From Auxenochlorella pyrenoidosa (lineage: Eukaryota > Chlorophyta > Trebouxiophyceae > Chlorellales > Chlorellaceae), in assembly GCA_001430745.1 (NCBI GenBank), contig KQ481946.1, positions 384,887 to 448,886 on the forward strand: a stretch of DNA of 64,000 nt, given 5' to 3'. Shown here piece after piece: positions 44,359 through 55,673 of this stretch. Every line of letters starts with the position of its first letter. The stretch's first letter is position 1. The notes under the pieces are model-generated. The model made no database searches, was not told where the DNA came from, and saw only the letters and a program-made list of their open reading frames with translations. The translations under genes were made by a program, and so were the position numbers.

Positions 44359-46508
44359 ATGGAAATTGATGCAGAGTATGCAGCCGCCGTGCTTGAGGGC
44401 AGGGTGGCGACTCGGGGTCCCTGGCGCGCCTCTGGGCCCGAGGGCCAGCGGACACACAGGAAACAAGGCAGTCAAGGCCGCGGCCCGGGGCGCAGCGGCG
44501 CCAGGCAGCACGGTGGTGCGGGCACCGTCGCCGCCAGCGGCGGCAAGCGGGCGCGGCACGGCAGGCACGAGCGTCATGAGCAACAGCAGGGGCGAACACA
44601 GGGCCATGGCAGAAACAGTGCAGCTGCAGCTGGTAGCTGTGCCGGCAGTGCCGACCCGCTGTCGGCCCACAGCCAGCCAGGGCCCCGCTCCACCACCCGC
44701 GTCGCCCACTGCACCGCCTGCGACGTCTTTGTGCCTCGGAGGCCTGGCGACTGGGAGGTGCGACGTGGAACAGTACGACACTGACACAGTATGGAGCGAC
44801 CGCCTGCAGCTGCTCTTGGCTGCCACCAAGACGAAGGGCAAGTGTTTGCAGTGGCGCCCCTGCCTGCCGCAATGTGCCTGCCTGCACCCACATGCACCGC
44901 CCGCCTCTGCAGGTGCACGTGGCGGGCATCCGGCACCGCCGCCAGCTGCTCAGCCTGCGGACGTATGGCGAGCGCAACCGGCTGGTGCTGTCGGCGTTTG
45001 AGAGCCCGCCAGGTGAGTGCTGGGGTGTGAGGCGGGGCAGCAAGCGTCGCGCGCCACTGCCCGAGGGTGGGCGCCGAAGCAGGCCCCACAGCGGCAGGCC
45101 CGGGATGCTGCGCAGCCCCTGTTGTGAGGTGCGCTGCCGGCCGGCCTGCTCCCCGGGCGCAGAGTCTGCAGACGCAGCCCAGCGGCTGGTGGGGCCCAAG
45201 GCGGCGCGGGACTTTGGCCTGCTGCCAGCAGGACGGCCAGAGGGCAGCGGGCAGCAGGCAGCTGCGGCGCCGCCCTCGGAGCTGCTGCAGGCGGCGCGCC
45301 AGCTGCGCACAGAGGTGCTCAAGCAGCTGCTCAACTTGTTTGGAGTGGGGCAGAGTGAGTGGGGGCAGGCGGAAGGGGGCAGGGGCTGAGTGGGGGCAGG
45401 CGGCGCTGCTGGGGCTGCCGCTGCTGTTGCCAGGCTTAATGTGGTTTGTCTAGCTGCCCTTAGTGTGGCACGTGGCCTCGGGCCGCCAGCTGTCTTGCCA
45501 TTCAGGCGTGCGTCAGGTGTGTGATGTGTGTCCTTGCTTGTTGCCCTCGGATGTCTGGCTCTCTGCAGTCTACAACTCAGCAGCAGCAGGGTTTGAAGAG
45601 CGCCAGCTGGCGGCAAGCCTGCAGCAGGCAACGTTGCGGTCGGAGCAGCAGCGAAGGCAGCGGCGGCATGGCGGCAGCACCGCTGCCGACTGGGCTGTCA
45701 GCACAGGAGCTGAGCTGGCGGCGCTGGCCCACCTGGCGCTGACCGGGCAGCTGGATGCCGCTGAGCTGGCGGTCACCTGTGAGCACCCCTTCTGTTCTTA
45801 CCTTATCTTCCTGTCGCCGCTGGCTCGTGGCTGGCTCGTGGCTGGCTCAAATGCTGGCCCGCAACTCTGGCCTGCGGCAGCGCCATCCACTCCATGCTGG
45901 CATGGTGCTCTCATCCTGCTCTCGTGCTGAGTGCCCCCATGCTTGTCGCCTCTGCGCCCTGCCTCCCTGGCCCACGAGGCTCACCCCACTGCCCCCGCGC
46001 TGCAGTGGCGCCCCAGCCCGCCGACGCGCCACGCTCGCAGCATGCTGGGCTGGCCGCCGCGCTGCCGCTACTGCTGGCGCCGCTGCGGCGCAGCGCCGGC
46101 CTGGCAACGCTGCGGCTGGCGCTTCCCACGCCTGCTGGGCCGGATGCTGCGCGGCTGGCGGAGCTCTGGCAGCAGGCGTGGCAGGGCACGCTGCCCGTGC
46201 TGAGGGCCCTGTTGGAGAGCAGCGCCCCGCTGCGCACGCTGCGCCTGCAACTGCCGGCCTGCCTGCACCAGGCGACCGCCGCGTACCTGCCGCAGCTGCA
46301 GGAGGCGGCGGGGGCGGCGCCGCTGGCGCTGCGGCAGCACGTGCTGCTGGCGCTGCACCCGCGCGCGGGGCGGTGCAGCCTGCTGCAGCTGCTGCCGCTG
46401 GGTGTGCTGCAAGAGGTGCTGGACCTGGCAGCCCCACTGGAGCCGTGCTTGGTGCAGGTGACAGAGGCGGCAGCTGCGGCGGCGGCAGCAGGGCATGTGG
46501 CGGGGTGA
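44359..46508 (+). CDS. U1/matrin-like C2H2 zinc-finger protein of unknown function
   Basis: Exons 44359-44757, 44913-45012, 45163-45354, 45569-45778 and 46006-46508 join in phase to give 467 residues. After a Gly/Arg/His-rich N-terminus, HCTACDVFVPRRPGDWE at the end of exon 1 and VHVAGIRHRRQL at the start of exon 2 form a C-x2-C, H-x5-H finger. This is the spacing and 'W..H..G..HR' pattern of U1-type or matrin-type fingers that bind RNA or dsRNA. The remaining 330 residues are helical and rich in Ala, Leu and Gln; a Leu-rich stretch (LPLLLAPLRRSAGLATLRLA) resembles a solenoid but fits no family I know. A role in RNA metabolism is an inference. An earlier ATG at 44155 overlaps the ITPK1 start and is less likely. 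Confidence 0.65.
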
Positions 46509-47037
46509 TGCCGTTCCAGGCACGTCTGGTCCTCTCACGGCCAGTGTGGCACCTCTGCAGCTGCTTGCTGCCAATGTGCAGTGCTGGAATTTCTGCGCGG
46601 AACTGCCCGTCTTTATCCTGGCAACTCCGTGGGTTAACCTCATTGAGACCTTGGTCACAGCAGTGATGGCATGGCGTGCAAGGATAGGCTTAAACTGGAT
46701 GGAGATATGCCGCGTGGAAGCAATGGAGGAGTGCAGTTCTTAATGACTGAATTGGCATTGGCTTGGCAAGGCAATACGTAGTGCGCATGCAGATCGAGCT
46801 TTGGCAACACGTAGCAAAGATGGTGTCTTGGGGCTTGATTCGGTGAGCGCCGTCAGCGCAATTGGAAGGCAGGCCTGAACTTCGTTGAGGATGTAGCAGA
46901 TGCAGTGACACTGCCAGTACCAGGACAGCGATTTCTTGACAATAGAAGCAGACAAGTAGAGTGTGCTAATGAGCAGGTGGGCCACCAGAGATGGGAAGCC
47001 TTGGCTCAAGTCCTGCACACGTTGGCGGCACGGGATT
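46509..47037. other. intergenic, convergent 3' ends
   Basis: This lies between the zinc-finger gene (+) and orphan gene B (-). No gene is seen. Confidence 0.5.
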
Positions 47038-48114
47038 CTACTGGGCAGGGAAGAAGCAGGCAATGGCTTCCAGACCAGCCCACAGCACCATGCTGACATG
47101 CCACAGAAACACTGTTAAATGCAGGAGGTGAGGCCAGAACGGTTGGCATCCTTTCAAGGGCAAAGTGTGATTGGGGCTGTCTGTTTGCGTAAACGAGACG
47201 CTCTGCTGCTGCTGCTGCTGCTGGTGCTGCTGCTGCTGGTGCTGCTGCTGCTGCTGCTGCGCTTGAGTCTCCTGTGCATGCGATTGCCGCTGCAGCTGCC
47301 GCTGCCTGTGGCCCTGCTGCCTCCGGTCCTGCTGGCCTGCAGCCAGGGCTGCCTGCAGAAACGTCGGCAGCGCAAGACCAACCATCACGACCGTCCAGGT
47401 GTGGGACAGCCAACAGCTGTCCATGGCAGAGGGGCTGGGCTGCTGTGCAGCCCCGGGAGCCACTGCCTCGACCGTTGCCAGCCGTGCCCAGCGCACAAAG
47501 CGGACGCAGGCGGCTGCATGCAGCGGATGAGTCGCACGCAGCGCTGCAAGGCGCTGCATGTGCGGCAGCACTGAGCGCAGCGCCAGCAGCTGCGTCCAGA
47601 GGTGGTGCTTGAGGGGCAAGGGCACAAGGATGGGGAGCAGCAGGAGGAGGAGGGCCTGCGGACGGGGGTGCACGAGGCGGCATTTCGGCGGTTTTCAGGC
47701 GTACGCAGGCCAGGCCTTCGGTGTAGTGCGTAGGTGCAGCAGTAGATGTGCAGCACTCGTGCCATGCAGCACCTCAGGGACGGTGCGTGTGTTGATAGAA
47801 CCTGCCTGCCTGCTCCCCTCTGCGCTCACCATCGCCACGGGCACCAGCTCCGCGAGACCCAACCCAGCAGCAGCTGTGCTGATGAAGAGTCGCAGCACGA
47901 TGCTGCAGCGCTGGGCCCAGGGGCCGCTGGTTTCCGCATTCCGCAGGCGCTGCATGCCCAGCCGTACGGCCAGCATGCCTGCCACTACCAGCAGAAGCGC
48001 CACGAGCGCCAGATGTGCCACTGGCGGCGGCAGGCTGGTTGTGGCGGCGCCGTCGCTGGCAGCGCAGGCGGACTCCACTGCGCCGCCGCATGCATCCCCT
48101 ACCATTTCAACCAC
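47038..48114 (-). CDS. orphan multi-pass membrane protein B (paralogue of A)
   Basis: Two exons, 48114-47830 and 47655-47038, join in phase 0 and give 300 residues. Hydrophobic segments: HLALVALLLVVAGMLAV, SIVLRLFISTAAAGLGLA, ALLLLLLPILVPLPL, WTVVMVGLALPTFLQAALAA and FLWHVSMVLWAGLEAIACFF. The block PLPLKHHLWTQLLALRSVLP, then RFVRWARL and WLSHTW, matches gene A (16270-17497), as does the end WAGLE. Between the last two helices is a poly-Gln loop encoded by a CAG/CTG tract (47203-47260). I do not recognise the family. The shared intron position and phase show that the two genes come from one ancestor. Confidence 0.65.
47203..47260. repeat. (CTG)n tract encoding poly-Gln in gene B
   Basis: Interrupted CTG triplets on the plus strand are CAG codons on the coding minus strand and encode a Gln/His run. 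The length is probably variable between strains. Confidence 0.85.
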
Positions 48115-48931
48115 TCATAATTCATTGTGCGCCCTGCATCTAGAAAGACGAAACCCAAGCTAGGAGGGCTTGGCAGAAGCTGACCGGAACAGCGGCAAAA
48201 ATGCATGAGGGCCGCTTTTGTGCTGAGTTTGCACGTCATTTGGAGAGATGCGAAACGAATTGAGGCCGACACCTGAGCCCCCGACTGGGCTCGGTCGTGA
48301 ACGCCTCAGAGCCCGGGGCTTACCTTAAAGGGATGGGTTTCAATGGCAATTCCAGCCCTGTAGGAGAACAGGCAAGTAAGAAATGCGATGGACCGAACTT
48401 AAGTTGGCAGCATGTGTTGCCAACCCACCTGACCTTGTACTTGACTTGTACTACGGCTCTGTGACAGCTCCAGGCGACAACTCCAGGCAAGGGTTATGAC
48501 TTGGTGGGCAGTTCCCCAAACTGGCCTGGAAGCGGACCAAGAAACCTCCTTGGAACAATGCAACCGTCATGTCATCAAGCATTGGAGAAAACCCAACCAG
48601 CCAGCTTGGAAAAGGCAAGCACGCGACCTGTCGGCACAGGCAGGCCTGCAGCTTCCTATGTGTGCGCAACCAGTCGTACAGCGCTGCTTCCAGCACTGGA
48701 GGTTACACTCCATGCAACCGTCCTGTCGGCAGCTCTGACAGCAAAGTCTGTCTCACCGTGCTGGCCAGTCGGCACGACACATGCAGGTGCAAGGCAGAGG
48801 GGGGCAGTGCAGGCTGCAACGCCAGAAGTGCACCCACGTGTCATGCGCAGCAAGCGCCGGGCCGAGGGGCCTGCTGCCAGAGCCGCGCTGGCGCCAGCCG
48901 AACCGGGCCGGGCCACCTTTCAGCCTGCCGC
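48115..48931. other. intergenic stretch
   Basis: This 817-bp stretch lies between the TCP11-like stop and the start of gene B, both on the minus strand. It should hold the gene B promoter and the TCP11-like 3' UTR. I see no gene. Confidence 0.4.
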
Positions 48932-51900
48932 TCAGTGCCTGCGCCGCTGCAGCGCCGCCTGCAGCGCCTCCTCCCCAAGCAGGGCTGCCAGCAGCGGGCG
49001 GTAGACCAGGGGGTGCGCCACAGCGGCGCTCACGGCGGCCACCCTGTCCAGCGCAGCCGCCAGGCGGTGCACCTCGGGCCCCAGCAGCTCTGCGCCGATA
49101 CCGCGGAGCGTGACGCGCCAGCTGGCGCCGCCGCCGGCGTCGGCGGGCGCAGCGGCGGAGCGCAGCAGCGCGGTGGCAGCGGCCACGATCCCGGCCTGCA
49201 CCCGTCGGTATGCCGTGTGCTCAGTGGAGAAGATCTGCTGCACCATGCGGCGCACCAGCTCCAGCTCAATGCCCGGCTGCTCCTGCTGTGCCCGCTGTGC
49301 TCCCTGCGCAGCGCCCGCCGCGGACGCGCCGCCCTGGGTGTCCGCAGCAGCGCCGCTGCCCCCTCCCGCCGCTGCCTCGCCACCTGCTGCCTCACTCTCC
49401 GCGGCGGCATGCTGTGCATGCTGCGCCAGAGCCTGCTCTGCCTGCTGGTGGAGCTCCAGCACGAGCGCCTCGAGCGGCGGGCCCGACGACAGCAGGGGCC
49501 CCATGCGGCGCAGCACGCGCTGCGCCAGCGCCTGCGCCGTGGGCGAGCCAGCGGGCGGCAGCGCGCGCTTGTGCGCCAGGATCTGCACACAGCAGGGCCA
49601 CAAAGGGCAGCGGGCAGCAACTGTCCATCAGCGGGCAGTCGGAGCCAGGTGTACAGGACGATTGCAGGGCGCACCCGCAAAACATCGAGGTGGCGGCGAA
49701 CGCCGTCAGATGTCGCAGGCAGAGGCAGAGCCCACAGGCCAGCAGGGGCTGCTCCGCCAAACGCACATGCAGCTGCCCCGCCCCGCCCTGCCAGCGTGCC
49801 CAGCGCCGCACCTGCCGGGTGATGAGCAGGGAGGCGGCCAGCAGGGACAGGCGCTGCAGCTCGTTCTGCAGGGCCACAATGGCGGGCAGGTCCAGCAGCA
49901 GCGTCTCTGCAGGCAGAGGATGGCAAGAGGAAAGAGAAGAGAGGAGTTCACGCCCTGGGTCAACCGCCGGCAGCACAAGACACATGCAGGTGCTCAGACT
50001 GCCATCCGGGCTGGCCACTGGCTGCGCGGGCTTTGCACCTCGAGCACCCCAACCAGCCCCAGGTAGTGGCCACTGTACATGCGCCGCACGCACCCAGCCC
50101 AGCAGGCTTGCCTGGGCAGTCCACAGTGCTGACAGCCTGCGGGCGTTGCAGCAGTAGCAGCAGGCCGGATGCCAGACAGGCCCTGGCGAAGGCGGGGTCG
50201 GGCCTCTGGGGGCTGTCGGGGGCTGGCGGCGGAGCCTGCGCGGGGGGAGGTGTGTGCGAGAAGCTGTGGGCACACCGCGGCCACGCTGGGGCTGAAAACG
50301 ACGAGTGGTTGGCTGCTTGAGCCAGCGGGGACCGCACGGAGAGCGGGCCGGGGGGACTGTGCAACTTGAAAAGGGCAAGGCAGATGTGTACATTCTTAAG
50401 GAAAAAGAGGGCCAAACACGCAGTGCGCCTGAGAAGAGGTGGGAAGGCCAGGCACGCGGTGGATGGCAGCCGCACCTCCAGCAGCGTCTGGCGCAGCCAG
50501 GCAGCCGTGATGGGCAGCGCCTCGGCCACCACTGCAGCAGCCGCATCCTCAGCCTCGGAGGCGGCACCAGCAGCGCCGCCCTCGCCAGCGGCAGCGGCAG
50601 CGGCGGCGCTGGCAGCCTGCAGCGCGCGGGCGTAGCGCTGTCGCTCGTATTCGATGCCGCTGCCGCTGCCCAAGATGGCTTCTGCAGAGGGCGGGGTGGA
50701 TGCCACAGGAGCTTATGCAGGGGGGGATGCCCACAGGTGCCGCAGGCAGCGGAGGATCCACCATCTGATCAGGACCGCGGTGCACTGCACCAGAGCAAGA
50801 GGCAGAGGGAGTGGCACATCAAAGCAGGCCTGCCCCGCGTGCGCAGAGAGCTGTGGCCAAGCCCTAGAATGATGTATGGTGGACATGAGACATGTGGGCA
50901 CCGCCTGGGTGGGCGCCCTGCCCGCAGCTGCACCTTTCAGCAGCGCCAGGTGGGCGGCTGCAACGTCGGCCTTGAGCTCGTTCAGCTGGCGGTGCATGAA
51001 CCGAGCGGCAGCAACCACTGCCGCGATGCTGGCCTCGCTCACGGCGCTGCTGCCGGGCCCTGCTGCTGCCTCTGGTGCGCCCGGCTGCGAGTGCTCTGTC
51101 GCAGCGTCCGGGGTTGGCGGGGGGTGCAATGGCGCCATGATAACGGCCACGCTGCCGTCGCCGGAGGGGTTCGGTGCCAGGCGGAGCCCCCAGCGGAGAG
51201 GCTCCCCCGCACCTGCTGCTCCCTCACTGCCGGCTTGAGCTGGCTGCCCGCTGCCGCCGCTGCTGGTCTCGGCGTGCGCTGCCGCTGCGGCTGCGCTTGC
51301 AGGTGTGAGGATGGCAGCCACGCTGTCGCCCGTGCCTCGCGGCTGCAGGTGCAGCTGCACACCCTCTGCCTCTGCTGCTGGTGCAGCAGGTGTGGCAGGA
51401 GCCAAAGTCTCTGCATCGGCACAAGCTGGCGCCGCCTCTGCAGCAGCTAGCAGCAAGCGCACTGCCATGCGACCTCCGGCCCCCTTTTCCAGATGCAGCT
51501 GCACCTGCTGCTCGCCATCGTGCTGCCCGGCAGGCACGCATGCTGTGCCCCCAGAGCCAGGCTCGGCTTTGCTGCGCGCGCTGCCTGAGACTGCCACGCC
51601 GCCCGCCGGCGCCGCCTCTGCTGCGGCGGCAGCGCCTGCGTCGTCATCGGCGGCCGCCGCAAAGAGCTCTGCAACCTTTGCGTACTGGCGCTGCGTTGCA
51701 TCACGGCGGGCGGGTGCCTGAAGGCGGCCAATGGTGTGCACCAGCAGGTTGAATGCCTGGGCGCAGTAGGGGGCGTCGTAGCGCTGCAGGCGCTGCGACA
51801 CATAGTCCTGCGTGGAGCGCAACGCCAGCCCAGCAGCGCGAGGAAGGGTGATGAGGGCTGGGGACGGGCAGCGGGGACAGGGCACCTGCAAGCCGCGCGC

Positions 51901-52899
51901 CGCCCCTTGGCAAACCGCGCCGCAACGGGCAGGCTGCGACGCGGACAAGACGGTCCAAGGCTGACGTGCAATGCGCGTCGTTGCCTAGCGCGCACGGCAC
52001 GTGCAGCGAGGGCGGCTTTGCAACCTACGGAGGCAGCTGGGCACCTGTGTCGTGGCCCTGCGTGATCCGCCCCCACCTGCACCTCCCCCTCTCACCGCAT
52101 CCATCTTCTCCATGAGCTCTGCCAGCAGCGCCTGGCCTTCCCCGCCGCCGCCCTGGCCGCCGCGCTGCTGTGCCGCAGCGGCCCTCTGTGGCAGCAACGC
52201 GGCCAGCTGGTCCCTGGCATCCAGCAGCAGCGCTGCCAGGCGGTCGGTCTCGCCACGCCGCAGCCCCTCAGCCAGGGAGTCGAAGAAAGCCCGCTCGATC
52301 GTCCCTGCCACCGCCTGCTGCATGTCTTGCAGGGCTTCTGCCTCCTCCGCCGGCGGTGCCGCCAGCGCGGCCAGGCTGTCCCCGGGAAGCGCCGCGCTGC
52401 TGGGTGCTGGCGCCGCCCCGCGTCCAGCAGCCAGGCGGGCGGGTGCTGCGCCAGGCGGCGCCGCGGCGCCCTCTGCCTCCAGTGGAGTCAGGAAGGGCAC
52501 GTCGCCCTCCTGGCCAGCCAGCAGCATGTCGTGCACGAGGAGCTCGTTGCGGGTGGCACGAGCAAGGGCCTGCCGCGCTGCCTGAGCCACGGCCGCGGCC
52601 GCCCTGCGGGCATGCTCAGCCTGGGCTGCCGCCGCCACCTGCGCCTCCTCCGCCTCCACGGCCGTAGCCGCAGCTCTAGTCTGGTCCAATTTTCTTCCTG
52701 GTGCCTTGTCTATTGCCGGAGCTGCGTCTCTGCTTGAGGCGGCGCTGGCCGCCGCCTCGCTCGCTGCTGCCTCACCGCCGCCGCCGTCAGCGCCATCGTC
52801 GCCATCGCGGTCTCTGCTGGCGTGATGCTGCATAAACCACCATAGCGCAGCAGCGGCCGCGGCTCCAAGGGCCCACCCTGCGGCGCTGACTCTCTGCAT
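48932..52899 (-). CDS. TCP11 (T-complex protein 11) family protein with N-terminal membrane segment
   Basis: Exons 52899-52096, 51807-50934, 50681-50476, 50205-50112, 49906-49812 and 49582-48932 join in phase to give 907 residues. Residues 7-22 (AGWALGAAAAAALWWF) look like a signal anchor. An Ala/Glu-rich coiled stretch and LLVHDMLLAG precede the family part: AFNLLVHTIGRLQAPARRDA, ARFMHRQLNELKADVAAAHL, GSGIEYERQRYARAL, ALPITAAWLRQTLLE and LLLDLPAIVALQNELQRLSL. The order and spacing resemble plant TCP11-domain proteins. A disordered Ala/Gly/Pro insertion of about 190 residues splits this part. Animal TCP11 acts in sperm signalling and the yeast relative Sok1 in cAMP-linked growth; the algal role is unknown. 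The intron after 50112 has a GC donor. Confidence 0.7.
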
Positions 52900-53387
52900 G
52901 TTGCACGGGTCAAGTCTGGAGTCCAGGCCTTTTTAATCGACGAGCCCGGCACTTCAGGAGTGAGAAAGTGTGGATCAATCGCAAGCAGAAGGCAAGCATG
53001 GGTTGCATGCCTTGACCACTGCCGCTGCCTGTCCACCTGCCGCCTCATCAAGCCTCATGCAGGTGCAGGGCAAGCTGCAGTCGGCCAGCATGTCAGATAA
53101 CTGTTATTTCTGAGATCTCACTAGCCTGCTCGGAAGATCGATTCCGCGTGGCACCTTACTGACGCAGCTTCCCGGTTCACACGGAGTAGTGCTGCACCCA
53201 CTCCGTGGCACGCACAAGCCTTCAGTGCTGCACATGCGTGCCATGACCGTGGCGAGGGCGTGGAGTGCGTTGCATTGCCTCAATGCAGAGATTAAGTTGG
53301 CTCAGTTGGCTTATATGCTGAATTCATGCAGCAATGAGCTGAGCTCGCTGCAAACAGGCAAACACACAGACTGAGGGCCGCAGGTGC
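52900..53387. other. intergenic stretch
   Basis: This lies between the FHA-gene stop and the TCP11-like start, both on the minus strand. It probably holds the TCP11-like promoter. No gene is seen. Confidence 0.4.
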
Positions 53388-55397
53388 TCATTGCCGCTGG
53401 TGCTGCTGCAGGAGCGTCAGCGTGGCCTGGCGCTGCTGGGGTTTCAGGTTTGCCAGCACAGCCTGCTGCTGCTCAGGGGGCATAGACAGCAAGGCAGTCA
53501 GCTGAGAGCCCAGGGGAGGGGGCGCCGGCTTCGGAGCCTTGGGCTTTGCTGCCTGCGGCTGCGGCTGCTGCTGCGCCAGCTGCGCCTGCGCCTGAATGGC
53601 AGCTTGCTGCTGGGCCTGACGCTGGGCCTGCAGGGCAGCCTGCTGCTGCGCCTGCAGCGCGGCCTGTTGTTGGGCCTGCAGGGCTGCGGCCTGCTGCTGC
53701 TGCTGTGGCAGCACCTGCGGCGCTTGCTGCTGCTGCTGCTGCTGCGCTGCCAACGCAGCAGGCGGCAGGCTCTGCGCAGCAGCGCTTGCATCCACCGGGC
53801 GGCCGGGCTGCTGCTGCAGCGACATGGCCAGCATTTGCTGCAGGGCGGCGGGGTTCTGCATGAGGGAGGCCAGCAGCTGCTGCTGGGCACGGGCCGCGAC
53901 CTGCGAGGCAGGCATGGCAAACGGAACAAGAGCTTGTCAAACCGAGTGGAGTATGTCGGGAAAGGCACACATTTCGGGGCATGCCAAGAGCAGGAACGCA
54001 GAGCAACCATTGCATTGAGGCAGCAGCGGCAGGCGCGAACTCACGTTGGCAGCCTCTGCTGGCGCCGCAGCTGGCGGCTGCACTACAGGTGCGGGCGCGG
54101 CCGGCGCCACCGCTGCGCCCTGCTGCGCTTGCTGTGACTGCTGCTGCTGCAGTGCTGCCAGGGCGGCGGGCGTCATGCCGTGACCTTGCGGCTGCTGGGC
54201 GTGCTGCGGGACTTGCGGCTGCTGCGCCTCCTGCTGCTGAAGCACAGCAGGCACCACAGCCGTGGGCTGTGGCGCCGCAGATTGCACTGCGGCTGCAGGT
54301 GTCGGCTGGGCTGCTGCCACAGGTGCTGCTGCTAGAGTTGGTGCTGCTGTCACTGGCGGTGCGGGCGCTGCCGTCACCGGCGGGGCGGGTGCAGCGACCA
54401 CTTGCGGCTGCTGCAGGAACATCTGCATGACGTCTGGAGGGGGGGCCACTGCGGCGGCCACAGCAGGTGGCACAGGCCGGGAGCTGGCGGTGGCGGTGCG
54501 CTTGAGGGCGGCCATGTGAGGCGGAAGCGCCGAGGGCCTGCGACGGGCACCGAGGGGGGGGGAGAGGTGAATTGCTTGCAGGCACTGGGAAGAGCCAGTG
54601 GGGCAGCGGGCGGCTGTCCCCAGTTTGAATATGCTGCAGAGCACGCGCCCGTGTCCAGGCTGGGCAGCTCACTTGCGCTTGCGCCCGGCCGTGGCCACGT
54701 CGCGTGGCGACTTGGGCAGCAGAAAGAAGAAGGAAAGGTCTTCCCCAATCTGCAAGGGACCAGATTGCAAGGGAGGCACGGAAAGGTGCTCGATTCAGAT
54801 TGATTTAGGTTGAAAGCGTGTGCCGTTCCTGCTGAAGTTCTGGCTGAAGACGAGGGCATCAGGGCAACGTCGCAGCACTTTGCTGCTGCCACGGCGCAGT
54901 GACTGCAAGCCTGGTCTGCACCTGCAGCATCGCGCCAGAGGCGAGCGGCACAGGCGGCGGCGGGTCGCCGTCGGCTGCTGGGCGGTGGTCAACCCCATTG
55001 ACGCGCACGCCATTCTTGCCCACCACATGCAGCTCAAACACCTCTGCACGGTGGGTGCGAGTAGGTGGCAAACAAGCTGATGCAGGGGGACTGCAGCTTG
55101 TGCGTTGTCGACCGAGCACCCGCCGCCTGCTGCTCCCACCCAAGTGATCGCGGTGGCTCGCCACCCGCACCAGCTTTCCACAAGCTGCTCACTCTTGTCA
55201 AAGTTGTATCGGATGTGGGCGTGCTCGCGGGAGACGGCCTTGTGGTCGGCCAGCGGCACGTCTACGGCCTTGCCCTTGCTGGGCCGGCCCAGCGACACCT
55301 CATACTTGCGCATGATGAAGTCCAAGCGGCCGGCGTCGCCAAAAAGCTTGGCAAAGCCACACCGCGCCAATCGGGGGTCGTCTGGCTGCACAGGCAT
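53388..55397 (-). CDS. FHA-domain protein with Gln/Ala-rich C-terminus
   Basis: Exons 55397-55193, 55043-54922, 54749-54673, 54537-54045 and 53900-53388 join in phase to give 469 residues. Residues 12-135 form a forkhead-associated domain, which binds phosphothreonine. Visible are GFAKLFG, VSLGRPSKGK, AVSREHAHIRYNFDK, VFELHVVGKNGVRVNG and a last strand DLSFFFLLP. The GR, SREHA and NG positions that define the domain are intact. The arrangement is closest to the FHA domain of plant and fungal transcription-associated FHA proteins. A short basic run (AGRKRK) follows, then about 300 residues of Ala, Pro and Gln with repeats such as LQAQQQAA, as in transcriptional coactivators. Divergent from TAF11. 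A nuclear regulatory role is inferred. Confidence 0.85.
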
Positions 55398-55673
55398 GGC
55401 TGGCGGGCCCAGATGTGACCTTCGAAGTGATCGAGCACAACTGAGATGGTCTGCAGTCCAAATCGGTGTGCTCTGAAAGATGCAGGTGGAAGGAGGCCCC
55501 CCCCCCCTTGTGCTGCGTGGCGCCCAGTCTATCGCATTCACAAACCATCACGAACAGTGTTCTGTTATCCACAAAGTTCCTCCACCCTCCCGTGCCACTT
55601 GCACTGAAAGGCGACATCTTCCGGCGTTGTTTTCCCTCCAGCCTAGGCTTCCACCCGCTCAAAGCTAGCAGTC
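55398..55673. promoter_or_regulatory. putative bidirectional promoter (FHA protein / TAF11)
   Basis: These 276 bp separate the two divergent ATGs. Both genes are probable nuclear transcription factors, so joint regulation is plausible but not shown. Confidence 0.45.
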
